From Hymenolepis diminuta (taxonomy: Eukaryota; Platyhelminthes; Cestoda; Cyclophyllidea; Hymenolepididae): a stretch of DNA of 64,000 nt. The position numbers and the translations under genes are program-made. Below the pieces are notes generated by a model. It had not been told where the DNA came from. It made no database searches and was given only the letters and a program-made list of their open reading frames with translations. This document shows, piece by piece, positions 1 through 13,600 of the stretch; position 1 is the first letter of the stretch, and every line of letters begins with the position of its first letter. The stretch lies in contig CAADRB010000014.1 of the NCBI GenBank assembly GCA_900708905.1, positions 2,335,822 to 2,399,821 on the forward strand, given 5' to 3'.

Positions 1-1911
1 ACTTAAAGCTTAATTTTAGAAACTTAACCTTTACCATCACTCTTATACTGACAGTCATAATTATATGAGACAAAGAAGTTTCTAATAAATTCATTTCTAT
101 CCAAGTTATAATTTTTATCCAACAACTTTATTCATTAATTTGATCCAAATGTAATAATCTGATACAGTAGTTGCATTTCCAAAAATTGGTACTTTCTTGA
201 ATTCACAAACTGCAGTTCATTCCAATCGATTCCTTTTGATTTCATTTCTATGTTAATTTTGTACATAACTTTCTTAGAAAAATGTGGATGAAAAACAACA
301 ATGTGGATGCTTATTTATCCCAAATGATTTGTACAATGAAGCATTAGGATAAAGTTTACTATTTAAATTGTATGTAACAAGTCTGCTTCTTACTCCAAGT
401 ATTATAGTTTTCAAAGTGTCCCTGGATAATGCTGATAATACCTTCCATACTGTTGGTATCTCTCATTAACGTTTATCATCCCGCTTGTCAAGCACATAAT
501 TAAAGTGCATTTTTGTCACGATTCTGTATGTGGAAAACATGATAAGATATGAATAATTCATTATTCCAAGTAACTTAAGGTAAGAATGATTATTCATACT
601 TAGTATCCTATACTGAGGGCCCATACCTGTGCTCATTATGACTACAGGTTTGGTAAGTTTCATAACTCATTTTTCACTCGATCTAGTGAATTCTTTAATA
701 AACAAACCAGATCCATTTGGTTTATAGTTAAACTAAGTGACTTGGCATGTTCTTTAGAATTTTAAGTACGCTTTTGTTTACAGGAATTTTATTCGAAATC
801 GCTTAGACTTTCGATCGGTATTGGTTGCAATTGTTCTAGAAGTTATTCGATTTGATTAATGGACCATTAATTACGCATGATCAATGTAATTCGGCAACAG
901 AAGTGTAATATCTAGGCTGTTTGCTAGGATTAAGGTTTATTTGAATAAATAACAGATCCAATCTATTGATCTTTAGATCAAATTTCCATATCGCCATTCT
1001 CTTTCAAATCAAACGATTTACTTTTTGTTATCAGTATCGTATTTTCATTTAATCTTAATTATATAATAGCATTTCAACTAAAGCAAAAGAAAAATACTCC
1101 AAAAGGAAATGAAATGAGAATCAAAATGAAGCTAGAGTGTGAAGATTCTTGCTTTACTTGATTTTTAAATTCAGTTTTGTACTTTCTCAAATGGTTATAA
1201 TTCATTTTTCATTATCCGGACTAATTGATCCCTGGGTTTTTGGATAAGTTTAAGTCTGAGCATTCGATAGTTTTACATAATTGAACTTGATACGTCTGTA
1301 TCTTCTTACGAAAGTGAGCAGGTCGATGTGATTTGACCTTTAGATAATAACATTGTTGACTGGAGCACGTTCGAGGTAAGCTTCCATAATCACTAAAGTA
1401 ATAAGTAGAAGGACGAAATGTGGTATGCATTACTGCTCCAAGTACATCCATAGAGTGAAATGTTGGCTTTTAATTACGTCCAGTTTCAAAGTATTGGTGA
1501 CGTTAATCGACGGTTCTCTAGCTATGGAAACCATCATTTTTCATATAAAAGTAGTTTCTGAAGGACCATTTTCAAAATTTAGTTTAACTTAATGGTTATT
1601 ATGATTATCTCTCGAAACCCCAAACTTTGAGATTTGTTTTACGTTGTTGGCCTAGGTTATATCACTTTCATGTCAAGAGACTGCAACATTTTTAGAATGC
1701 ATTAACTTATGAAGCATGTATGGCAAATACCATTTTATAAAACCCCATTGAAATACTTTATCAATAGGTTAAGCTAAAGATATTGATTTATTCGTAGTTT
1801 TTAGTTTTAACAATATAACTATTATTAATCCTTTATGTATGTTTTAGTTGTTAAGAACCGAGTCAAATGATGGTTAAAAAGAGCAAAATTTGGTAGCGTT
1901 ATTTGCAATAA
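1..1911. other. No recognisable gene
   Basis: AT-rich sequence with stops in all frames. A short open stretch ending in a good donor (GTAAGT at about 653) follows a possible acceptor near 617, but it is only about 35 nt long and cannot be supported. No repeat matching the rest of the window was noticed. Confidence 0.5.
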
Positions 1912-2136
1912 AAAAGGGTAAAGAAGCGGAACAAGCATTCAGACTGCATCGAAAGTGGTAAATGTGTGTGTATGAGAGAGATCCCTATCAATGTCATAAA
2001 AGAAGCTTTGAAAAGTCAAGTTTATGAAAGGCAAAAGTTGCAAAAGCGCTTTTGCGAAAAGCCAGTTAGATCTAATCGAATTCTTTCCAAGCGGTACAAT
2101 TATTCGGTTGCCTTAAACTTTTTTAATGGATTTTAA
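1912..2136 (+). CDS. Unassigned lysine/arginine-rich ORF, possible exon
   Basis: A 74-codon open frame follows a TAA at 1909 and ends with TAA at 2134; the first ATG is at 1972. The translation is rich in K, R, E, V and Q, unlike the F/I/N/Y-rich products of the surrounding AT-rich DNA. It includes the stretch NVIKEALKSQVYERQKLQKR. No family is recognised and no flanking splice structure could be fixed, although a GTAAAT after residue 18 could be a donor. The perfect 16-bp palindrome at 2040-2055 lies inside it. An ORF of this length is expected by chance several times in a window like this, so the call rests on composition alone. Confidence 0.2.
   Translation, partial: KRVKKRNKHSDCIESGKCVCMREIPINVIKEALKSQVYERQKLQKRFCEKPVRSNRILSKRYNYSVALNFFNGF
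2040..2055. repeat. Perfect 16-bp palindrome
   Basis: GCAAAAGCGCTTTTGC reads identically on both strands with no spacer. It lies inside the candidate ORF at 1912-2136. Function unknown. Confidence 0.6.
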
Positions 2137-5100
2137 TTCCTGGCAATGCAAAATGCTTTACAAGTTTTATTGTAAACTGTGGAGGGGTTAAATAGGCGTA
2201 TATAAATAAACAAGATGTCAAGTGTCTGACTTTATACGACTTATGAAAGGACTGATTTGCTCTTCTTCCTATTAACAGTATTTATGCACTTTGTAGTATC
2301 CACAAGCCACAAAGCACAAGTTTTATTATTTGATGCCTGTATTTTGGGGCAATTTCATGTTTGCAATATTCAGAGGTTGTTGAACAGTTGGTTTAATTGA
2401 ATGGTTGGCAATTCGCATTAATAATGATATCATATTTGTATATCTCGAAGATTAATTTATTATTGGGTTCATACCTCTATTATAAATGAAAAATAGATTC
2501 GAATTACTTTCACTTCAAACGATTGATTGTGAAGTCACTTACTATTTTCCAGTTATCGATCTGTTTATTTGAAAACCGTACGCAATATAAACACATATGA
2601 AGAAAAGGTTATTTTCTTACAACTTGGATCATGAGTTAGCAGATACCGGCAACTTCTTAAACCACTAGGGTCTATGGTCTGGAGTTTTCTGATTATTAGT
2701 GCCTATCGGCAATGTAAAACACAGCTCACAAATATAAACGATATGTACGCATGGAAAACGATGAGATTAAAATAGCTTTCCTAATATTTCTTAGAGAGCT
2801 TCTTCGGTTAAATTATATCCAGATTGTGCTAGTTGAACATGCACTAATCAAGTTAAAGTGAAAGCTATTTTAATATTTAAAGTCACGAATCACTATCGGA
2901 TTATTAGAAAATTGATATTTAATTCCTTATTTTCCTTATCAGAAGAGAATAACTGTTCACCTGTCTAACAATGTGACAATTCTACATCTAATTATTTTAT
3001 AAACAACCAGTTGTTAAAAATAGAGTGGCCTTCATATTACTAAAGGTAGTCAAAAGCATTCCGAACAAAGCTGTTACTGGCAATTATTGACTCGTCAGTA
3101 TTAGTGTTTTTTTAACTCCACCAGCTGTTGCTCTGAAGATAAACATTTTCATACATTTAAGCCATCGGAGGGAAAGAGGAAGTTTAGATAAGCGGGGAAC
3201 TGAGCGTTATGCAAGTGAACAGGAAAACAAATACTTTTTGTTATTATTAATAATTTTGATAGTGCAAAAAAGTATTTCCCTTTCATACTACCGTCTGTTA
3301 ACTAAACTAAGCAGTCAAAATGGGAGAGAAATCAGCCGATGCTTATTGGCTGAGGATTATCCACATTGCATTTAGCATTGTTATTACCCATTATAAAAAA
3401 TTTTAAAGTTTTATTAGTCCCGAAAGAAAAATTAAAATAGGTGAAAAGGGTGAAAGGAGGTCATAAATAAGCAGAGTACAAAGCCAGGGCTTCAAAAGCC
3501 TCCGAATTCATTCAAATACCGAATTAAGTCATATTGGTGTTTGCGTTTCAATTATTGGGTATTCGCTGGTGTTGTGAAGCCCAAGTATCAGAAACTGACC
3601 TCCAGATCCTTGAATGGGTTCATGCCCGAAGTGTTTTGTATCTATGGGTTACTTGGTCGGATTGAACGATTGCCAATCTCTGTATATTTAGCAGACGCAA
3701 AAAATTTCACTTGATTCTACTTGTGTAACGGAATCTCTGTGTAACCATTTTCACCGCTTATCGAAAATAAGATATTTTTGCCCTATCAGAATGTAACATT
3801 ATAGTTATCGAATAGGACAGAGAGCAATATAGGGCGTTATAATTCCTGAAAAGTGAAGATCTGCAAGGAGCATGGGCTGCAATTTGTGCCTTTTTGACCT
3901 TAACAACTGCAGGATACCTAAGGAGATCACTTCTGTTGGAAATTAGTTTATAAGACAATTGGAGGGTCAATTGCTCTGATGTCATGGATGGAGATTAGAA
4001 TTCTCTTGTAGTTTCAGCTCTAATTCGTTTGATGAACGAAGAAACCTAATATCTGAAGTTGCTCAAGTTTTGGTAATTGAGTGGTTACATCACCCCAGTC
4101 TTCATTTTCGTATAGCGTTAAGCTCTTATAAGCTGCAGTCTACAACTTTGAAACCAGCCAAAGCATCCAACAAACGGCATTCACTAAACAATTTAAACTC
4201 AAGATAATCTCTTCAATAGCCGATTGCATATTCTGCGCATATTAGATGGAGTCAATGATTATTAAAGTAATATCCTTCATGCTTTCCTCCATTCTCCATG
4301 ATTTTTTCACACGTTGTCATAAGAAAACCCTTTTAAATCAAAATCTCTTATTCTGGTTTTCCTTCTGATTGATGTTTTTGTATCACTGCAAATTGCTTGA
4401 CAAAAAATGTTTTATTAAACTTTTCCTCTAAACCAGTGATGTGAGAATCGAAAACTTGTCACTGCGCTCTCGTGCATAGGACTGCTCCGTCTGTGTGCTA
4501 TTATTATGAACCGCTTCACGCGCACAAGCATTAATAATTCATCCCGAAATACAGTGGCAAATACCTGTCTTTTGAGCTCAGTGATGTGTGGATAGTGCTC
4601 ATGAGTTTTACGAGTTGCATGCATCAACTTGATTCAGAGCTTATCGCTTAAAGTGAGTGTTGAGATCTGTGACTTTCCAGTTTTATTGAAGGATATTTAA
4701 GTACAAAGAAATATTGAACTATGTGTATTAAGTAATTCATACTTAAACAGATTTCTTATAACGAATACGTCTTGAGTCATTTTTCCTGTTAAACTACCGA
4801 AAAGCTAAATATTTGCCTGCAAGCTTATCTTTCTCAGTTTTGGCCACATATTAATTACAAAGAAACATCCTTCAATACTGTGATTGATCATTTCACGCCA
4901 TTATAAAGACTCGTCAGATCTTATCAGAAATTAAAGTATTATCCCAACGTTTTTGCCTTTTCATTTGCCATTTTCTTCAGTATTTTTATCAACCCATTTA
5001 TTGAAATATTAATCAAACAATCGGATTCTAGAAAAGTTTGTCTATAAATTCTTTTAAGAACGGAATAAACTTGACATTTCAATGACTAACCATCACCACC

Positions 5101-5895
5101 CTTTAGTTGATCTGAAATATCCAGGTATAGGAGATTTTAAGTTCCTAGACGTTTGCGAACATTGGCATATAATTAAAAACGTAATATTTTATTGATTTTG
5201 CAAGAATTCCACTTCATGATCCGTTTAATCATTTCAACACATTTGTAGAATTTTCAATTCTATTTCATGAGTAAAAGAAAGTGACGATTTGATTTCCATT
5301 GATCTCTCTTTCTTTTATGACGTCTTAGGTATTTGGTTTCATTTGTAAATGAAAGTTTTAGAATATCATAATTTTACTAATACATTGCCAGATTAAGCAG
5401 TTCAACGGTTCTGATTAACTATCAGATAGAAACTTAACTTTAAACAGCTAAGCTCTGCAAGAGAGTCGACTGTCAGTGGCATTAGTCAAGACTGCATATT
5501 AGGCCTCATATATCAAACGAAATGTCGGCTCTAAGGTCAGAAGTTTGCGGTCAAATGTGATGATAGTGATTCTAAATGATAATGTCAGCCTAGTAATTGA
5601 GGCGCTGATAATGAAGCTCATCTGTCAAACGACCGCTGATAATTTTGATTTCATTAGTTCACCTCGTAAGGTCAAATGTCGGTGTGTAATAGAATATGAT
5701 GACTAGATCAAGGGTGTGTGGTTATTTCTCAACTTTTAGGATTTAAGTTAAAATAATTTGATTTTGTCTTTTCTTTTTATCTTTTCTCTACGCCAAGTAG
5801 CAGTATTCACTTGCTTACACAGTTGGATTCACTTAATACAAATATGTAATTAGAATTGAGGCTTCCTAACGTTCTCCTAATGAAACATACTTTCT
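2137..5895. other. No supported gene
   Basis: AT-rich filler with two GC-richer patches. At about 3451-3717 (+) two frames stay open together, which argues against simple coding. At 4415-4627 (-) a 70-codon ORF has a coding-like composition and an internal CAG|GTATTT donor-like site at about 4567, but no partner exon was found. No repeats were matched here. Confidence 0.4.
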
Positions 5896-6448
5896 TTGAG
5901 ATACCTCAGTGTCCTATCAATCATTTCGGGTATACTAAATTTAACAAGTTTCCTGAGTTATACGAGAATACAGGCTTTCAATCGGCAACTAATCCCTTAT
6001 TTAAAAGTCATTGCTACTATTAAAACCCATATTCGTGCGGAAATTTTTGCAAAAAACGAAATAGCCAAATGGTCCCTCTCTGAATTGGTCAGAAAGATGG
6101 TAAGGTTTCTTTATTAAACCTTCTAAGTAGGGACAGGAGAGAGTGAAAATGGGGAACTTCGGTCCTCAGGCAGGTTTTATTAGACATCATTGGTGATTGG
6201 TGCCTCTGTATTCTTGATACATCCATTTTCTGAGACTTTCTGAAAGAATTTCTATCGGTTCGAGACTGATTTAATCAATTTTAAAAGATTGGATGACAGC
6301 CTTATTTCCAGCTTTAAAATTGAAGATTTGTAAGTGTATATAACTTGCTTTGTACCTCGCATGAATCAACGTAACTCAACTTACCATATATCTCTTCAGA
6401 TTTGGGAAGCAGTTCTATTTCAGTGGGGGGACTTTAATGGTTTATTGA
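5896..6448 (+). CDS. Candidate three-exon gene fragment, faint LisH/FOP-N resemblance
   Basis: The exons proposed are up to 6099, 6247-6329 and 6400-6448. The first stays open from about 5896 and ends at an excellent donor (ATG|GTAAGG, phase 0); its true start lies upstream or at an acceptor near 5896. The second opens at an AG in phase 0 and ends at GTAAGT with two bases over. The third follows TCTCTTCAG, completes that codon and ends at TGA 6446. Intron lengths would be 147 and 70 nt. The exon 1 stretch LIPYLKVIATIKTHIRAEIF recalls the FOP/TON N-terminal pattern (hydrophobic helix, then IKxxIRAEVF) of centrosomal proteins such as CEP20, and ELVRKM plus NFYRFE could be a LisH-like helix. This resemblance is from memory and weak. 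The last exon is the least certain: another frame there stays open to 6519. Confidence 0.33.
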
Positions 6449-6876
6449 CCAATTTTACAAATCAAGACACCATAATTATCGTTTTTGTGGACCCTTTATC
6501 TAAAAGGATTGTTCTTTGAAAAATCACTCTGATATTCCCATAAAGGACATTCCTACATCACTCATAAATTAGAAAACCTCGATCTTTTCCTGCATAAAAG
6601 TTTCCCATTTGACAAAAGTGCTGATTTACGAAGGGACTGGTCTTTGTTTAGATATTTGCGAAACCAGTAAAAATCATCAAAGCTACGCCTTACCGTCAGC
6701 CATTTAATATATCTCTTCTCATTGAACTTTGAACATCCGTTAATGTGTCTTTGTTCAGAAAAATGATTTATTGTAAGTACGTATCATCGCCCCACATAGT
6801 GGCGCCGATAATTCATCTCTAACGCAATAAAAAGACTATCTAATATTAATGACCCGCTATGTGGTTGTATTTTCAG

Positions 6877-6979
6877 TTGAAAAATGATACAATAACGCAG
6901 CTACCTTTCAGCCTTCATGCATCAATACTCGCTTTTTATATCATTCTTATTTGTATGGGAGAAACGGAAGATATGGAGA
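6877..6979 (+). CDS. Candidate isolated internal exon
   Basis: The acceptor TGTATTTTCAG at 6866-6876 and the consensus donor A|GTGAGT at 6980 bracket 103 nt that are open in one frame (34 codons plus one base). The product starts hydrophobic and ends in an acidic stretch (GETEDMES). The frame remains open to 7080, so the exon could also be longer. It does not join in phase to the candidate exons at 5896-6448, so it may belong to another transcript or be spurious. Confidence 0.22.
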
Positions 6980-7080
6980 GTGAGTACATACCCGAGAGGC
7001 GAAAAAAACCTATGCCAACCAGAGAAGAAACTTATACCAATGAATGTTGCTTATTTCTTATAAACCCAATCAGGAAGTAA

Positions 7081-10000
7081 GATGACCTAGTGGGTATTGT
7101 TTTAACGTTGCGAATCATTCAAAGGAGGAGAGGGTGAGGTGGGCAAATGGACTTGACTGTCAGCGTTTCCGTAGTCACGCAAGCCCTTCAAATACAATTA
7201 AGCATTATTAATGTGTTGATATTCATATTTAAAATGGGTTTCCCACCCCTCATGTCAGGTCCGTAAATGTTTCTCTCCCTTATCCTAAATGAATAGTCTG
7301 TATTCTCGCGTGAGGGTAAAATAAATGGCGGTGTTTTTGACAAGGTCTCAGGTAGACACTTGCGTGTCATGGCAGATGAAAAGAATTTTAGCTGATTTTT
7401 CGCGTCTTAATGGGTTTATTCTTGTTATTTATGAAACAGTTTTTTGCATTTACATAGACGAGATATAGACTGGTCCGACCCAACGCCGTGACAAGTGATA
7501 TTATAGTCTCTAAAATACTTGTTTAGTCTTCACTCAACATTTCCACCTAATGTTACCACGTTAAATGATTAATTCAAGCTTAGAAAATTAAAAGCAAGAG
7601 TGATTTCGACCGACTATTTGCTTTTAATGTTGTTAATGATAGTTTACCTGGTTTAACAAAGTATTTAGTGAGGGAATACAACAAAGTTTTTCGTTCAGAC
7701 ATTTAACTCAGATGAAGTTGGTTCAATCACTGAGTACAATTCTGTGGGCTACATTAATGCTTAAAGTATTTTTCATAATGAATTTTATTGGCATAATTAT
7801 CAGATAAAAGTGTCCAGTAGGAATGAAACTGCTTAGTAACGCACATTTAGGGGTCTTCTTAAGATCATTTTATATGAAGATTAGCAGTATCTAAGACAGA
7901 TCTATTATATTATCACAAATTTCTGTCATTTAAGAAAGATAAACGGAGCTAGGTATTGCCAAACTAACAGGTTTGAGTAATTGTTACAAGCAACCACTTG
8001 AATGTCCTGTTTGCGATTCTTTTTACTCCGATATACTTGATTTTGATTATTTATAATGTTTAGCTATATTAATATTTGGCCTTGACTTTCAAGGCTTGTC
8101 TCAAAGTTACCCGGCACCACTGAAGCAGCTTACCAACATATATTGTTCTGCGTGTCAATAATGTTCAATTATAATAAGGCAATAATTCAATCAAAAACAA
8201 GATTTTAATTCAATTTCATCATAATTTTCACTAAAACTATAATGTTCTTGTTATAGGTTCTCGTGTAAACCAAATATCAAACCCTGTTATGGGGAAATTT
8301 GCGAGGTTTGTAAAATCCCGTTATTGTATCTCTATCTCCAAGTGCCATAGAAACTAACGTAGCCAAGTAGCCAAACACTTGTAAATGTGGACAATTCTGA
8401 ATTTATCTGCTATGGAGGAGTTTAAACTGCATGTCCTCTGGGGTACTTCAGTTAATCAAAAATAATAAATATTAACGTTAGCACATATTAACTTGTGATC
8501 TTTAAAATATATCATATATTGAGAAATATGGCATTTTCATGCGCAAAATAAACACAATTTTTCACCTTTAGTATCGGGCACGGTAGCAACTTCTTATGAA
8601 GGTACAGTTTGGCAAAATAATACAAATCAACTTATGCAGATAGTTCCGCGTTATCCCCTATCTATTGCAGTAGTTAAAAATTCGCAAGTATTGCAACGGA
8701 TAGTGGATCTTGGTATTTGCAGTCTTTCCATGGATTTTCTGATTCTTTCCTACAAGGGGTGGGGGGAGGATGGGAGTAAGTCAAAACGTAGATAGGGAAA
8801 GGGGAAAATGATATTTGGACACATTGCTTTCTCGCTGACCTTTCAACACCAGTTATAATTAATGTGATATCTGTATGCTGGTAGGAAACCTACCTTCCTT
8901 TTTCCTGCCAAAACATTGAGTCATTACAAACGATCTATTCTCATTAACACTGAAAAATACACTCAGACCAGTTTTCTTCAAAGGGATGGATGAACTACTT
9001 TAGATCACATTAAAAACGTTAAAAATAAGAATATTAAAAAAATGAAAATACTATTTTTATCTCTTTGACTACTAATTGCTATCTTTTTTACATTTTTTTC
9101 AAAGTTACCAAATAAAAGCTGTTGAAGGAAAAATACTATATGATAATTAATACACTGTAATGTCATCTCAATTGCGATAACTGGAAAGATTATTATTCAA
9201 AATCATTCAGCGCAATTGCGTATTTTTGTTCTATGCATCTCCACCTCGTGTTCGAAGTGTTATCTTATGCATTTGCACATGGAAATGTAATAGAAGGTCC
9301 ATCCGAATACCAATGGTCATCCGACATCAGAAATTTAGCTAATATTTCGGCTTTGTTGCGTTCAGGAACGCCGTAAATTGGTAGAAGTAAAATGAATAAA
9401 TAACTGATGTTACTTTCCCAAAATAAAATCCAGAAATGACTGAATTAGGGAGCGTTTAGACTTGCACTGTAGTGTAAAAAAATTCTGATTCACTGCATAT
9501 CTATATCCATCTCTAGCGCCTTGCCAAATTTCGTAAACACATTGCTTACCGTTTCTTAGCCAGTGTTTCTTACTTGAAAAATGTGAACGAAGATAACTCC
9601 ATTATAAGCAGTAACCAAAATTATGTCGTGGGAAAAATACGCCACAGAATGCAGCTGTTCCAAAATATGGGCCTACTTCTTAGCAAATTGTCCCTATGTC
9701 TGCATTTTTACATGGCACCAGACTTGAAGTGGTCCAAAAGAGAAGTCATTGATTTGAATTAATATTGTGGTGGGAGGATGTCCTATAGACAATTGGAATG
9801 TGATCTGAAAGGTGTGGAATTTATTTGAGAAAATTTTCATTTCACCTGGTAAATAAAGTCATCTTGACCTATATACCGGCCGTCTATAGAGATAGCAGTG
9901 GTAATTTTAAAATTGTAAAATGGAAATATTAAATTGATATTGGAGGTATTCAAATCGGTGTGAACCCAGTTAATACTGATTTGTAAATTCATGCTCGTTC

Positions 10001-10399
10001 CAACTGCAATATGAATCTTCTAAAGCTTATTTCAACTATCGAATTTGTAGCTACGGAGATTGGATAGACACTAATACCCAAAGGTACAAATGAATTGGAA
10101 TTGACTTGTGGAATACCGGATCAATGAATTGCAGAAGATTGGTAATTTTATCTCATAAAATGTAAATATTCAAATACTTTCAAATAAGGTGAGTCAAGAA
10201 CGTTTGTTGCATGAGCTCAAGGAAAAAGTACGTTCTCTCTGAGGGAGAAGTCTTAAATTTTTCTGTCCCTTCCAGAAATGAATTTAGTTTTGATTGACAT
10301 AATTGTTATGACCCACTGCAAGACAGAAAAATGTCACAATTTTTCATTGTGGGAAAGCAACCGAAATAGAAAAAATGGAATTCGATATATAATATTGGA
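7081..10399. other. No supported gene
   Basis: Nothing convincing. The minus-strand ORF at 7188-7370 and the short plus-strand frame ending at 9376 have somewhat coding-like composition but no splice partners. A perfect inverted repeat lies at 7587-7628. Confidence 0.4.
7587..7628. repeat. Inverted repeat, 11-bp arms
   Basis: ATTAAAAGCAA at 7587-7597 is matched exactly in inverse by TTGCTTTTAAT at 7618-7628, with a 20-nt spacer. No further significance is seen. Confidence 0.5.
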
Positions 10400-10690
10400 C
10401 GGGCGTTGAAGAAGAAGCACTAAAAAGGTTATTTCGTTTGATTTTAGAGTTCAATTTGTAAAATATTCTATTAGTGGGCAGTTCGGTTCTTCAAGTTCCA
10501 AGATTCGAATTTTCTAGTTAATCCCCTAGATTACCGATCAAGTTCGTATCCACAATCTACGGCGCATATTGACCGGTTTTTTACTCACGACGGTTGATTT
10601 TACCACTTCAGTTCATTTTCTTCTTGTAAGGCCGGGAAATCTGTATGATCATAATCAATTTTTTGATCTTCGACCTGAGAATACTGAGCA
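10400..10690 (+). repeat. Dispersed repeat family R2, copy 1
   Basis: This copy is recognised by its match to the copy near 41440. TATTGACCGG at 10567-10576 equals 41613-41622, and the following 45 bases, including CACTTCAGTT, align with few gaps. The upstream part (GTTGAAGAAGAAGCACTAAA) resembles the head of the copies at 40905 and 41440. The 76-codon ORF starting at 10569 lies in this repeat and is not called a gene. Confidence 0.5.
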
Positions 10691-13600
10691 GAGTCTACTC
10701 AAGGTGATATTTATAGATTACCTTCTTTTAACTTCTACATGCGTTATTATAGTTATTGGCAAGATTTTATTGATATTGTATTACTACCTGTTTAAATAAT
10801 TCTTAATTTCATCCAATAAATCGACTTTTGGCATTTTCTCAGCTGTCCACTAAGGCAATCTTTGAGTCTACTTTTCCGTCAAATTCTTCTTTTCCAAGTT
10901 CGCATCATTTTATGATTCCAAAAAGTATTGAGGATGGTTGATATTGTTGTTTTTGACACTACTGACGTGTTATAGAAGACGAAAAGTCGAAGCACACTCT
11001 CCTCTTTGACCTTATTTTCGGACATTCATATTTGCATTCGAAAATGCAAATATGCTAATTAAGGCATCTATATATCAGATGTCTTACCATTTTCTAGTTT
11101 CATACGTCTTTAATCTAGAAATTCCAAATACCTGACCAAGCCGAACCAGTCACTTTTCCGCTGACCACAACGGCTTAATTCTATTGGAAATGCCATTTCT
11201 TGTCAGAATAGCGACAGTATTCCCAATTAATTTCTGGGTGTGCTCTCTGTCTAAGATCCGCTGTAAAAGCATAAAATTACCCAATTCAAGGAAAAAACGT
11301 TGTGTCGTTACTGTGGCTTTAGGATAAAGGAAATCGAATATGACTATATGGAATTGGAATTTTCAGTTTCTCACTTGTTCCCTACGTGGAAGCCTAAAAT
11401 TTATAGTAAATTAGTTGAAGTGAACCTCAGCAATCGCAGTCATTTGGAGTTATTTCCTTGTCAGTTAAAGATACTATTTAAAATATCTTTCTTCTTAAAT
11501 ATATCTGGAATAAGAGGAAATTAGAAAGATATTTTCTCAAATATAATATAATTTACCTTTCGGAATCGGTAAAATTTCAGAAGATTGATGTTAATTTTTT
11601 TAAGTGGATTGAATTCTTGAAAACTGATGTAGTGGCAAGTTGCATGGTTAAACGTATAAAGGCTCCATGCAATACCATCGATATAAAGGAAGAGGTTTCA
11701 ATTTTAAAACCTCAAACAAGTGTAAATCTACCGATGTGCTACCGATAGCACCTGTCAACCAGAATGTAATAAACGATCTCTAACTGATCTACGTATTGCT
11801 GGCATTCAACCTAAGAAAATACAATAAACGGAAAGAGGTTATGAGAGCAGGACACAAATTTGTTCCAAATTAAATTTCCCCTTCTAAATATTAACTCATA
11901 ACACACCTCATTTACTTTATTGATCTTACCAATGGCAAAGCAAAGTATTTTACAGTTAGGAATGAGTAATTTTAGAGTCTTTAGATTTCGCTAATTAGGA
12001 ATTCAGTAGAATTTCGGCAATCGCATCGCCTTTCTTGTATAGACTTGCCCAGAGATTAAGCTTACGGTTCTGTAGTTATGCGGCGAGGTTCCTAGGAGGG
12101 ATCTTTTTTGGCTGTACTTTAATAGTCGTTTGTCGTCTTCTGTACAGACCCAGCATCATTTACTGAGCTATATTCTCTACAGCCATTAATGTGTTATCCA
12201 CCTTACAATAAACGACAATAAACGAACCACGAAGAAGATGTTCGACGAGTATCTCTAGAAGGTTTGCTTGAAGTCTTATCGGAAGTACATTCGATCTCCT
12301 ATATATAATTATTTAATTATCTGAAATAGCTAATGCCTTTTAGTGACATACCAATTGGTTTTCTACTCTGTTAAAGCATAGCATTAGTTATTTCGCATCC
12401 CCATCTACAAAGAAGTCATGTTGATGCATCATAATCCTTTGAAAGCCTGTTCACTTCCTTCCTCTCCTCCGATCTTTTGCTTACATTTCAATGTCACTCA
12501 TACTTTTAATATATGGCTCCATTATTTGCCAATGGCTGAATCATATCATTTTAAATGTCACGTGTCAGTTTCATGATATGAAGACTATTAAATCATTAAA
12601 TTGTACCTACATGCGTCATACAGATGGGCCGTCACAAACAAGACGTTTGATAAAAAAATAACCAGATAATGGAAAAGGTTCCCCTTCTAAATGACTTCTT
12701 ACCGGCAGATTGAGTTTTGGAGAATTTCCCCATGTATATGTGGATTAAAGGTTAGCAGAACTTTCAGTTTCAATGACATTGTATATCACTGAGTTTGCTC
12801 TTTCTGAAGGAAGAAGTCCATAAATTTCTTTATTAATAGAATTTTTAGCAGTTCTGTATTAAATGTTCACACCAAACTTTTAAAAATGCCTTTTAATGGA
12901 AACCAAATTAGGCAATAGATAGAAATGGTTATATGGTCGCGCTAGTTTTACCTCAGAATGTGTTATGAATTGACAATTTTATCTGTTCATTTGGTTATAC
13001 TAACGTCTATATGTAGCTACAGAAAATGCACATGAAAGCATTTTCTTTACAAGTGAACAAAGTTGAAATTTATGCTTGGAATTTTCATACATTTAGAAGA
13101 CGATATATCAATGGAATAAGGCATCTAAACTCTTAGCATCAACCAGCCATGCATGGCCATTAGAAGGGATGAATATTTCAAGATGGTACAGATGACCACT
13201 CAAACCAACTTAGCTGTGAATATTTTGGACATAAACTAGCTCTGAAGCTTTGGAATTGAATCCGCGAGTTTGAACTTTTGAGAAAATAATATCAGTCAGA
13301 GTAAGCAACCAACAAGACATGCAAAAAACTCTTTTGATGTTCTGAATCCTAGTCTAGGACGCTCATCTGACTATGGACTGTTTCCGCTTTTAGATATTTT
13401 CTTTTGATTATAAATTGTGAAATTTTACTCGATCAGAGTTATTAATATTACAGACATCTTTTTTGCTTCTGTGTAATCTTTCCCTTTCGTGTATATTCAA
13501 CCCAAACGATGAATCTACACTTATTCCGAGTCATTTAACAGAAATTTTTTTTACACTTTTATATCTTAGTTAAATAATTATAACCTGCTTCTTAGGGATT

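Noticed and set aside
3451..3717. About 88-codon open frame (+) without an early ATG
   Set aside because: A second frame is open over the same bases and no splice signals bracket either; left as unexplained.
10569..10799. 76-codon plus-strand ORF
   Set aside because: Begins inside R2 repeat copy 1 and has no splice context.
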